Source of the DNA: Candidatus Heimdallarchaeota archaeon
Lineage (GTDB): Archaea > Asgardarchaeota > Heimdallarchaeia > Heimdallarchaeales > Kariarchaeaceae
Reading direction: 5' to 3'
Assembly: GCA_026702845.1 (NCBI GenBank)
Contig: JADCLS010000007.1
Span: forward strand, 1 to 64,000
Length of the DNA stretch: 64,000 bases
Shown: in pieces, positions 25,949 to 33,557 of the stretch
Layout: each line of letters starts with the position of its first letter
Position numbering within the stretch: position 1 is the stretch's first letter
Notes under the pieces: model-generated
Told to the model about the DNA's origin: nothing
Database searches by the model: none
Seen by the model: the letters and a program-made list of their open reading frames with translations, nothing else
Made by a program: the position numbers and the translations under genes

Positions 25949-27485
25949 TTATGTTCTTGCTTATGATGTCGGAACATCAAGTGTGAAAACAACATTGGTT
26001 GATGATCAAGGAAAGATTCATCAGGTTTCACAGAAGGAGTACCCTATCCATTATCCACATCCAGGTTGGGCAGAACAGGATCCCATGGATTACTGGAATG
26101 CCATTATTGAGACCACTCGAACCATTGCTGAATCCATCAACAAAGATGATATCAAAGGCCTGATCTTCACCTGCCAAGCAATGGGTGTCATACCAATAAG
26201 TAAGGATGGCTCAATACTTCATAATAATATTACTTGGGTGGATGGCAGAGCTGAGAAACAAGCAATAAAAATGATGAACAAACTGGGTGGGCGGAAGATC
26301 TTCAGGAACATTATTGGAATCGAGGTTACTGGTAAAGATGTCATCCCAAAGCTGATGTGGCTCAAACAGGAACGCCCAGACATCTATAATAATACGGAAA
26401 CAATACTGGATGTTAATGGTTTCCTCAAATTCATGGCCACAGGGGAGCGAGTATTTGAGTGGTCTGGTGCCTGCTCCTATGCTTTTGATCTGAAAAAGAA
26501 GGATTTTGATAGGATTGTGTTCAAATTCATGGGTGTGGATCTGAAGAAATTACCATCTCTGGTGAGATCCATAGATGCAGTGGGTAATGGCCTCCTACCT
26601 GATATTGCTGATAAAATGGGTTTAAATCCAGGAACCAAAGTATTTGGGGGTATGGATGATGTGCAATCTGCTGCAATGGGTTCTACCGCAATCGATGAGG
26701 GTGAGATTCATGTGTATCTGGGTACATCGGCTTGGGTATGTGCATCAACAAAAACAGCTCCTAAATTCAAAAATGCAATAGTTACTCTGCAGGGGGCTGA
26801 TCCTGAACGAAACATTGTGGTTGGTGTGACAGAATCTGGAGGAGCATTGCTTGAATGGGCAGTGAAAGAACTGTATAAGGGTCTTGGAGTGAGTCATGCT
26901 CAGGAAAATATTTTTGAATTGATGGATAAAGAAATTTCAAGTGTGGATCCTGGGTCTGAACATCTGATATTTACTCCTTGGGTACTGGGTGAACGTGCAC
27001 CCATTTCTACTACAACTACACGAGGAACCATTTTCAATCTAGGTTTAGAACATAGTCGTGCTCATATAGTGCGTGCAATTGATGAGGGAATAGCCTATAA
27101 TTTACGCTGGATTCTCCAGCAATTCAAAGAGAATTATGGTTTTGATCCGGATGTTATCAAAGTGGTAGGAGGGGGATCACAATCACGAGTGTGGATGCAG
27201 ATTTTGGCAGATGTGCTGCAAAAACCGGTGGAGACTCTGGCAGGTGATACAAAAAAATTTGCAGGAGCAATAGGTGCAGCCATGACTGCATTCGTTGGAC
27301 TTGGAGTGTATGATGACTTCATGGAGATAAAGAAAATTCTAAAGGTGGAGGAGAGATTTGAACCGGATTCTGGTCATTTTGGTATATATGATAAATTGTT
27401 TGCTGATTATCAGCGAATCTTTCATGATATGCGTAACCTGTACACACAGGCAAATGCTAGACGTTTTACGGAGGTAATGAAATGA
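25941..27485 (+). CDS. FGGY-family carbohydrate kinase
   Basis: A 514-residue kinase of the xylulokinase/glycerokinase type. It has an N-terminal AYDVGTSSVKTTLVD phosphate loop, HPGWAEQDPMDYW (the WxEQDP signature), the central GGMDDVQSAAMGS, and C-terminal VVGGGSQSRVWMQILAD with QKPVETL. It phosphorylates a sugar or polyol at the cost of ATP. The start is TTG, eight bases inside the aminotransferase gene, with no alternative ATG near. The stop overlaps the aldolase ATG by four bases. Substrate class is undetermined, and a ketose or deoxy-sugar leading to an aldolase substrate is the natural inference. Confidence 0.9.
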   Translation: MTSYVLAYDVGTSSVKTTLVDDQGKIHQVSQKEYPIHYPHPGWAEQDPMDYWNAIIETTRTIAESINKDDIKGLIFTCQAMGVIPISKDGSILHNNITWVDGRAEKQAIKMMNKLGGRKIFRNIIGIEVTGKDVIPKLMWLKQERPDIYNNTETILDVNGFLKFMATGERVFEWSGACSYAFDLKKKDFDRIVFKFMGVDLKKLPSLVRSIDAVGNGLLPDIADKMGLNPGTKVFGGMDDVQSAAMGSTAIDEGEIHVYLGTSAWVCASTKTAPKFKNAIVTLQGADPERNIVVGVTESGGALLEWAVKELYKGLGVSHAQENIFELMDKEISSVDPGSEHLIFTPWVLGERAPISTTTTRGTIFNLGLEHSRAHIVRAIDEGIAYNLRWILQQFKENYGFDPDVIKVVGGGSQSRVWMQILADVLQKPVETLAGDTKKFAGAIGAAMTAFVGLGVYDDFMEIKKILKVEERFEPDSGHFGIYDKLFADYQRIFHDMRNLYTQANARRFTEVMK

Positions 27486-28132
27486 GTATTGAAGAGACAA
27501 AAGAGGCAGTGGCCGAAGCAGGAAGAAGATTAATACGTGAGGGTTTGGTGGCAGGAACCTGGGGTAATATCAGTATCCGGGTTGGTGATGTCATGGTAAT
27601 CACCCCATCAGGTGTTGATTATGAAACCGCAACCGCAGATGATATGGTAGTTGTGAATATTGAGACGATGGAATACAAACATACCCTTAAACCATCATCA
27701 GAGAAGAAATTACACGCCGAGATATACAAAACAAGAAAGGATATCAATGCCGTTGTACACAGTCATTCCATGAATGCATCTACAGTTGCAGCAGCTCGCA
27801 GAGAAGTTCCACCAATTCTTGATGATATGGCTCAGATCATAGGTCCATCAATCCGTGTGGCCAAATATGCTTTACCCTCAACAAAGAAAATTGTAAAAGA
27901 AACAGTGAAGGCACTTAAAGGTAGATTTGCTGCTTTGATGGCCAATCATGGAGCTATTGCCATAGGTAGAGATCTCGATGAGGCTTTCACGGTAGCTATA
28001 ATCATGGAGAAAGCATGTAAAGCATTTATAGAGGCAGAATTTTTAGGCGGAGCCAAGGAGATTAACAAATTCGAGGCTCATTTCATGCACCAGTACTATC
28101 TAAGAAAATACTCAAAGAAGAAAAAGGAATAA
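27482..28132 (+). CDS. Class II aldolase (fuculose-phosphate aldolase / adducin head family)
   Basis: A 216-residue zinc-dependent aldolase domain. It has GTWGNISIR near the N-terminus, TPSGVDY, catalytic E74 in SSEKKLHAEIY, zinc ligands H93 and H95 in HSHSM, and H156 in ANHG. It cleaves a phosphorylated ketose to dihydroxyacetone phosphate plus an aldehyde in homologs such as FucA and AraD-type enzymes. It is the third gene of an overlapping operon after an FGGY kinase, the logical step order for sugar phosphate cleavage. A basic C-terminus (KYSKKKKE) is notable. Exact substrate unknown. Confidence 0.9.
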   Translation: MSIEETKEAVAEAGRRLIREGLVAGTWGNISIRVGDVMVITPSGVDYETATADDMVVVNIETMEYKHTLKPSSEKKLHAEIYKTRKDINAVVHSHSMNASTVAAARREVPPILDDMAQIIGPSIRVAKYALPSTKKIVKETVKALKGRFAALMANHGAIAIGRDLDEAFTVAIIMEKACKAFIEAEFLGGAKEINKFEAHFMHQYYLRKYSKKKKE

Positions 28133-28346
28133 TCACTCTGAGCTGCCGTCGAATGGTCAAGTAATCCTGCTTTCCGCAGTTCTTCCAGGTACATTTACAA
28201 ACTTGAACCCAATTCAATCTCCTTGTTTTCCTTTTTATTGACATCTGCATATAATTGATTTATCGAATATGATAGATTTCAATTAATACAAAAACACACA
28301 AACTATGATCTCAAACTGTGAAAAAAAGTTATTATTCTCCTAAATG

Positions 28347-28354
28347 TATAAATA
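28347..28354 (+). promoter_or_regulatory. TATA box of the secreted 306-residue protein gene
   Basis: TATAAATA is about 27 bases before ATG 28377. The 244-base gap between the aldolase stop and this gene otherwise holds a somewhat GC-richer stretch (28138-28190) with no feature I can name. Confidence 0.5.
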
Positions 28355-28376
28355 TGAATTATAGTAACACTTAAGC

Positions 28377-29297
28377 ATGAATAAACAGATTATTTTCACA
28401 CTATTAATACTGTGCTCATTTGTATTGATTAACTCACAAATGATCCCAGTGAGTGCTAAAAATGATAATGTTCGGACCAAAACCAAGAATCAGGATCTTT
28501 TTCTGGAGACTGATGAACTTACAGTAAAATTCGAGGGAGCTAACCCTCATGCCAAGGTTTTCCTTAGTAGTAATAATGATACTGAACAATCTTTCTTTAA
28601 AATAATCTTCAAGAGCATTGAGGAGATTGATAATACTGGAAAGAAGGTTCCCCAGAATAGTATTTCTGCTCTTGAACGTGAGAATTTTGAGAATTCAGTC
28701 GAGGAAATGGAAGGGGATGATGGAGAGTATATTAAAATCAGCTTTTATAGTACCTTGGATGTATCAGGATCTGATGTAGTTGTGAAATTCCATTTCTATG
28801 TCTTTGATTATGCATATGAAGAGGAAATAGGTAATGCTACAACAGGAGAAACTGTTGAGGTTGAACAGGCAGCAGAAGTGAAATTTGATATTGAGATTCG
28901 AGATTGGCCTTTTGCCAAGACTGATAATAAACTTGAGATGGGGATACGATTAATTGCTGTTGAGAAAGTAATCAAAACCCAGACAAATGGCACTGAATCA
29001 GAAGAGGAAGTGGAATATGAAGATCAGGAAGATCAAACCTTGGCCTCAGGAGAGGATTCTTATATCTGCTTTCCATCACTTGCAGAGGTAGATAATGAGA
29101 CAGTGGAAATTGACCGTGAAATAAGGGCTTCAGGTAATCAACAGCATATCTTCTTGACATTTCCCTATTTTGAGGATGTTCTTTATTATGATCCAGTAAT
29201 GGGGATCGATTCTACAATTTTCACAACGACAAACATACTTGTAATTGGAGGAATCGTACTGATTGTGATAATAGTATTCGTTAAACAGAAAAAATAG
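28377..29297 (+). CDS. Secreted, membrane-anchored protein of unknown function
   Basis: A 306-residue protein with an N-terminal signal peptide (about 1-27, IIFTLLILCSFVLINSQ...SA). A large strand-rich extracellular part follows, with acidic stretches (SEEEVEYEDQEDQ), and then a C-terminal transmembrane helix (about 279-299, LVIGGIVLIVIIVFV) and KQKK. No catalytic motif was recognised. A potential heparin-like basic patch is absent, and the domain is strongly acidic overall. It directly precedes the two caspase-like genes, all three encoding exported proteins, but each has its own promoter. Confidence 0.75.
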   Translation: MNKQIIFTLLILCSFVLINSQMIPVSAKNDNVRTKTKNQDLFLETDELTVKFEGANPHAKVFLSSNNDTEQSFFKIIFKSIEEIDNTGKKVPQNSISALERENFENSVEEMEGDDGEYIKISFYSTLDVSGSDVVVKFHFYVFDYAYEEEIGNATTGETVEVEQAAEVKFDIEIRDWPFAKTDNKLEMGIRLIAVEKVIKTQTNGTESEEEVEYEDQEDQTLASGEDSYICFPSLAEVDNETVEIDREIRASGNQQHIFLTFPYFEDVLYYDPVMGIDSTIFTTTNILVIGGIVLIVIIVFVKQKK

Positions 29298-29458
29298 CTG
29301 GATTGAGGCGATAATCGAAATAATACTTTTGCTTTCGAATTAAATTATTGATTCTGAAAGTCCATATTCTCATAATTCAATATATCGAAATTTCTTGAAA
29401 CCTCCTTCCTGCAACATTTATACGAAACAGTTATATGGTGGGTATAGTTTGTACTATC

Positions 29459-29480
29459 TGTAATCTTCCCTAAGATTACA
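29459..29480 (+). promoter_or_regulatory. Conserved 9-bp hairpin at the 5' end of the first caspase-like gene
   Basis: Arms TGTAATCTT and AAGATTACA flank the loop CCCT. The same element, with an A/T compensatory change, precedes the paralog at 30636-30657. A TATA-like sequence (about 29429-29437) lies roughly 26 bases upstream, so the hairpin would start at about the first base of the mRNA. It ends 21 bases before ATG 29502. Confidence 0.65.
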
Positions 29481-29501
29481 TCCACAAATGAAGTGAAAAA
29501 A

Positions 29502-30287
29502 ATGAACCGGAAACTATTAGCACTACTAATATTCGGAATCTTTCTTGCATCGAGCTTCAGCATTGCAGCTGCCCAGCCAGATCTAACAGAAAGAGTGAAA
29601 CCCGATGGTGTGGGAAAACCACCAAAAGATGATGGTGATGATGGATCCGGTGGATCTGAAATTACCGGAAATAAGCTAGCCCTAGTGATAGGAATCTCTG
29701 ATTATGAAGGTACAGATTCAGATCTACAATACGCAGATGATGATGCTCGTGACTGGGCTAACTATCTTAGAGGACAGGGATATTCTGTTACAACTTTGAT
29801 TGATGCTCAAGCAACTGCCAACAACATCCTTAATGCTTTCCAGGATCTAGCTGATGCAGAGGTCGCTGGTGATGGTATTGTGATCACATACAGTGGTCAT
29901 GGATACTATGATCGATCCATTAGAGAATCTATGTTTATCTCACAAGATCTCTATGGTGTTCCAGCTTCCTATATCAAAGCAATAACTGATACTTTCGATA
30001 GTACTCATGTAGCATTCTTTGATGATGCCTGTAATCAAGGTACTTTTAATACTCTAGCACAATCTGGATGGCTCATGGCTATTGGTTCCCAGAAGAATAC
30101 TTACACATATGACGGCTTTGCCGATATGTCAAATGGTATTTTCACCTGGTATGCCTTGGAAGCTCTTGAGGATTTGGGTATGATCATCATGGAAGATGTC
30201 TTCAATTATGCGATCAGCATGTTTGAAGCTGATACACCTGGTAATGCATTTCTCGTAGATGATTACACTGGTGATTTCTATCTGTAG
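29502..30287 (+). CDS. Secreted caspase-like (C14-type) cysteine protease, copy 1
   Basis: From ATG 29502 it is 261 residues. A signal peptide (about 1-24) and a Pro/Asp/Gly linker precede the caspase-hemoglobinase fold starting NKLALVIGISDY. The catalytic dyad is H133 in YSGHGYY and C177 in DDACNQGT. DDDARDW after strand 1 is also typical. It probably cleaves extracellular or cell-surface proteins, possibly after Arg/Lys as metacaspases do, but specificity is not visible. GTG 29493 is an alternative start. The paralog at 30679 has the same dyad positions and the same upstream hairpin. Confidence 0.87.
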   Translation: MNRKLLALLIFGIFLASSFSIAAAQPDLTERVKPDGVGKPPKDDGDDGSGGSEITGNKLALVIGISDYEGTDSDLQYADDDARDWANYLRGQGYSVTTLIDAQATANNILNAFQDLADAEVAGDGIVITYSGHGYYDRSIRESMFISQDLYGVPASYIKAITDTFDSTHVAFFDDACNQGTFNTLAQSGWLMAIGSQKNTYTYDGFADMSNGIFTWYALEALEDLGMIIMEDVFNYAISMFEADTPGNAFLVDDYTGDFYL

Positions 30288-30648
30288 TTCCATCACATCA
30301 AATAAAATCAATCACTCAAAAATCTAATACCTCACAACAAATCCTCATCTCAATATCAATTATCAGAATAATCCATAGTACTATATTCGACCAAAATCTT
30401 ACGGAGATAAATAGCGGTGAACAGATTTTGGGGTTTTTTGATATTCTACGTTACGAATTATTCTATTATAATTTCATTCTGTACGATTATCGCATTCGGA
30501 TTATTGAAATTAAAAATATTTTTTTGTAACTAATTGTACTGTGTCAATTTATTTCTGATTAAATCTAGACATTATTTATAAATGGTCGAAATTATTTCCC
30601 ACAAAATTTATAAATTCATTTAATCTTGTTGCATCTGTAATCATCCCT
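30288..30648 (+). other. 361-base intergenic region between the two caspase-like genes
   Basis: No ORF of note. It holds a hairpin with arms CCAAAATCT (30391-30399) and AGATTTTGG (30423-30431) followed by GG and six T, perhaps a terminator of the upstream gene or a small structured RNA. At its right end is a TTTATAAATT promoter box (30607-30616) for the second caspase-like gene. The remainder is AT-rich spacer. Confidence 0.5.
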
Positions 30649-30657
30649 ATGATTACA
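30636..30657 (+). promoter_or_regulatory. Conserved 9-bp hairpin at the 5' end of the second caspase-like gene
   Basis: Arms TGTAATCAT and ATGATTACA flank the loop CCCT. Compared with the copy at 29459 the third pair from the loop-side end differs on both strands so pairing is kept. The TATA box at 30607-30616 predicts transcription start at about 30636. ATG at 30649 lies in the right arm and is not conserved in the paralog. Confidence 0.65.
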
Positions 30658-30678
30658 ACTACAAACGAAGTGAAAAAA

Positions 30679-31461
30679 ATGAAAAAAATATCTCTAATAC
30701 TCCTTATGTTATTAGTGATTCCTCTTTTCGTTGGTGTAACTTCTGCCTCACCTGATTATGCCATGCGTGGAAAACCAGATAAACCTGGAGGCGGTGGCAA
30801 ACCCGGAGGAGGAGGCGGCAGCTCTGGAGGTGGAGCTATTACTGGTGCAAGACTTGCTCTTGTTATTGGTATTAGTGACTACTCTGGAACAGCTAATGAT
30901 CTCACATACTGTGATGATGATGCACGAGACTGGAATGACTTTCTGAGGTCAGAAGGTTATCAGGTCACCATGCTTATTGATAGACAGGCAACTAAGGCAA
31001 ACATTCTTGCTGCCCTACAGAATCTTGCAGATTCTGAACAGGCAGGGGATGGTGTCGTAATTACCTACAGTGGACACGGATACTATGACTCCAAATTAAA
31101 ACAATCAATGTTAATTTCTTGGGAGCTAGATGGTGTTCTATCCTCTGAAATCAAGGCCATTACAGATACTTTTGATAGCACTCACGTCTATTTCTTTGAT
31201 GATGCATGCAATCAAGGTACAATGAGAGATCTCGCCCAACCAGGCTGGTTACTTGCAATTGGGTCAACTGAACGCAAGTACACCTATGACGGCACTTCAG
31301 CCATGCAAAATGGTATCTTTACCTACTACATGATGGAGAGCCTCTATGTTCCAACAACAGTAATAGAAGACGCTACTAACTATGCCATCTCAATGTTTGA
31401 ATCATCCACTCCAGGTGATGCATTCATGATTGATGGATACACTGGTGATTTCACACTATAA
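30679..31461 (+). CDS. Secreted caspase-like (C14-type) cysteine protease, copy 2
   Basis: From ATG 30679 it is 260 residues with a signal peptide (about 1-24) and a Gly-rich linker (residues 36-52) before the caspase-like domain ARLALVIGISDY. H133 in YSGHGYY and C177 in DDACNQGT are the catalytic pair, at the same positions as in copy 1. ITDTFDSTHV preceding the Cys strand is identical in both. The start at 30679 is preferred over ATG 30649 because the latter sits in the conserved hairpin and would add a non-conserved hydrophilic stretch before the signal peptide. Likely extracellular protease. Target unknown. Confidence 0.87.
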   Translation: MKKISLILLMLLVIPLFVGVTSASPDYAMRGKPDKPGGGGKPGGGGGSSGGGAITGARLALVIGISDYSGTANDLTYCDDDARDWNDFLRSEGYQVTMLIDRQATKANILAALQNLADSEQAGDGVVITYSGHGYYDSKLKQSMLISWELDGVLSSEIKAITDTFDSTHVYFFDDACNQGTMRDLAQPGWLLAIGSTERKYTYDGTSAMQNGIFTYYMMESLYVPTTVIEDATNYAISMFESSTPGDAFMIDGYTGDFTL

Positions 31462-31699
31462 GTAACCAATTCAACTCCTACTACCTAAATAATTCTCAGC
31501 TTTAAATCAAGAACATTTCAAAGGTGTTTGATTCGAATTCCGCAATATCTACATATTATGGATAAGATTAAGAATTGTTGAAATAATTAGTTTAACAGGT
31601 GTTCACCCCTTGGAATCTATAGATTAATTGAAAAAATACGTAAGACTTGCTTCTAGTATTTACTAATCTTATAGCAAAAAATAGATTCAATTCAATTAT

Positions 31700-32113
31700 A
31701 TGACTAGCTTTAATTTAGAGGATTTGCAGAATGAGATGCTTGGAGAGGCTCATAATCTAATATTGCCTGAGAATATTGAAGATCGTGAAAGAGAATTAAA
31801 ACAAATGTCAATTAGGAAAATTGTGAGCCTATATTCAACATCACGAAAAGGTAACAAAGTATTCAAATCTACTTATGATGCTTTGCATGATTCTAATCCT
31901 TGGACTCGTATGGCTGCTGCTGATATTATTTGCAAGTATGGAAATACTAATTCATTTGAATACCTTTTCAAAGCACTAGAGGATGAGGAAAATTCTAAAA
32001 TTAAACAGAAAATAGCTAATTCTATCACAGTACTTGAGACTAGACTTAATCATCCTGAACTACTTGAAACCGTCAATCTGAGGGACGTAACAAAACTTCT
32101 CAAATATGATTAA
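31700..32113 (+). CDS. HEAT-repeat-like small protein
   Basis: A 137-residue all-helical protein. The middle has STYDALHDSNPWTRMAAADIICKYGNTNSFEYLFKALEDEENSKIKQKIANSITVLE. This fits two HEAT-type helical pairs, with the characteristic D-x-x-x-x-V/M-R-x-x-A-A pattern. Such repeats bind proteins. No enzyme motif was seen. It is monocistronic, and the downstream gene is convergent (17 bases apart). Confidence 0.75.
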   Translation: MTSFNLEDLQNEMLGEAHNLILPENIEDRERELKQMSIRKIVSLYSTSRKGNKVFKSTYDALHDSNPWTRMAAADIICKYGNTNSFEYLFKALEDEENSKIKQKIANSITVLETRLNHPELLETVNLRDVTKLLKYD

Positions 32114-32130
32114 AATGAAAAATCAATAAA

Positions 32131-32529
32131 TTATGCTTGTGCGCTATATTTTGGATCATCTTTACGTTCATCATAGAGATTACAGCTAGGACACTCAAAT
32201 TTGGCACCTGGAACACAGTTGTAGGATGGGTTCTCATTCTTCAAACTAAAAACATGTTCCTCTGGATCATATTCTATCTTCATTCCTTTAACAAAATCAA
32301 GTAGTGAAGTATTAACATGAATGGGAATTCCATCAACTAGTGCTTTATGGTCATTCTCCTTGGCATTATCAAATTCTAGATCATACACATGCCCTACATA
32401 CCGATCAATCACGACAATAATTCTTACTCCTGCATCAGGGTCTGAATGTAATGAAAGTTGTCTTTTAATTTCCGTTTTGGCCTCTTTTGAGATATCAACA
32501 AAGGTTTCAACGGTGCCAAATTCAAACAT
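32131..32529 (-). CDS. HesB/IscA-like fold protein with shifted cysteines
   Basis: A 132-residue protein. The first 100 residues follow the A-type iron-sulfur carrier pattern: SKEAKTEIKRQL helix, VRIIVVIDRYVGHVYDLEF, VDGIPIHVNTSLLDFVKGMKIEYD, then FSLKNENPSYNC. The first cysteine of the family (normally in GCSG) is replaced by RYVG. The C-terminus has C105, C113 and C116 in a CPSC setting rather than CGCG. A metal- or cluster-binding role is possible with different geometry. Function is inferred only from fold resemblance. Confidence 0.65.
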   Translation of the reverse strand: MFEFGTVETFVDISKEAKTEIKRQLSLHSDPDAGVRIIVVIDRYVGHVYDLEFDNAKENDHKALVDGIPIHVNTSLLDFVKGMKIEYDPEEHVFSLKNENPSYNCVPGAKFECPSCNLYDERKDDPKYSAQA

Positions 32530-32647
32530 ACTAAGTAGATTGAAACTCCATTTTATTTTAAATATTTGATAAGCGACTATCTGCTTTTCACAGTTATATC
32601 AGTTTATATTGAGATAATCTCTACTATTTTTGATAATCGAAATTATA

Positions 32648-33391
32648 ATGTTCACCAATTTAAATAGTTTTCTTGGAATGTGTTACATGCAGAACGAGGA
32701 GATCATGCAGTTTAATTCAATATATGATGAGGCAAAGGCACATTTCGACACTGGTAGATATGTTGATGCAGCAAAAACTCTTGAACACTTAATATCTGAA
32801 TGCATCAGATTTGAGAAATACGAGGACATGTTCTATTTTGTATATAGGGCTCTTATCGCATGGTATGAGGCTGGAAAGCTTGAAAATGTTATCCGATTAT
32901 ACCAAAAAATTGGGATTTTCTCTATAAAATATTCAACTAAACGGGCGATAGAGCTTTCTGAGAAATCTATCGATTTATCTGAGAGGGGTAGATTGCTAAA
33001 TATTGTGCAGAAAAATCTTTCCTACCTAGATCAACAAGATAAACGAACCAAAGTGATCTTTGAATTAGTAGATCTCTATGAAGAGCTAATCAATCTCAAT
33101 GATGATTACTTGATCCAGAAAGATCTTTATGAAAAGTCAATAGAGCTCGTACAGATAGTTGGGGCGACAGCCAAGCAGAATCAATTAGAGCATAAATTGG
33201 CTGAATTGCTGCTCACTGAAGGTGATTATCAATTGAAGCATGCATCCTTTGATGCAGAAGAAATTGCATTACGCTTATATTTGCAGGCAAAGAATTCACT
33301 TACCCAGGATCCAGATTCGAAGCAGAACAAGAAAATTGATAAGAAAATCAAAAAGATGGAAGAAAAAATCGCGTCTAAAGAAGATCAGTGA
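32648..33391 (+). CDS. TPR-like alpha-helical protein
   Basis: About 247 residues from ATG 32648. Pairs of amphipathic helices (DEAKAHFDTGRYVDAAKTLEHLI, ALIAWYEAGKLENVIRLYQKI, VFELVDLYEELINLNDDYLIQKDLYEKSI) resemble TPR or SNAP/14-3-3-like solenoids. It ends in a Lys-rich coiled helix. In-frame TTG at 32630 could be a leaderless start because a TTTATATT box lies at 32603-32610. ATG 32687 is a further option. It has no enzymatic motif and lies before ileS, with 166 bases between. Confidence 0.7.
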   Translation: MFTNLNSFLGMCYMQNEEIMQFNSIYDEAKAHFDTGRYVDAAKTLEHLISECIRFEKYEDMFYFVYRALIAWYEAGKLENVIRLYQKIGIFSIKYSTKRAIELSEKSIDLSERGRLLNIVQKNLSYLDQQDKRTKVIFELVDLYEELINLNDDYLIQKDLYEKSIELVQIVGATAKQNQLEHKLAELLLTEGDYQLKHASFDAEEIALRLYLQAKNSLTQDPDSKQNKKIDKKIKKMEEKIASKEDQ

Positions 33392-33557
33392 ATTAATTGA
33401 ATTGTTGTGTAGAATTTCGAATCATATAAATACTACCGAATTAATGAAGAGGTAGAGGATATACAGGATGTGCTGTTTTATTCACCACCAATCATACTTT
33501 TTCTAGGGGATATGATATAGCATCCTATAAATTCTATTATTGTAGAGGTAATTTATA

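Noticed and set aside
28140..28260. Possible tRNA between aldolase and secreted protein genes
   Set aside because: GGTTCAAG-like and TGGTCAAGT-like motifs occur but the T-arm stem does not pair and no acceptor stem can be formed.
30649..30678. ATG 30649 as start of the second caspase-like gene
   Set aside because: It lies in the right arm of the shared hairpin and the paralog has AAG there; the signal peptide begins at 30679.
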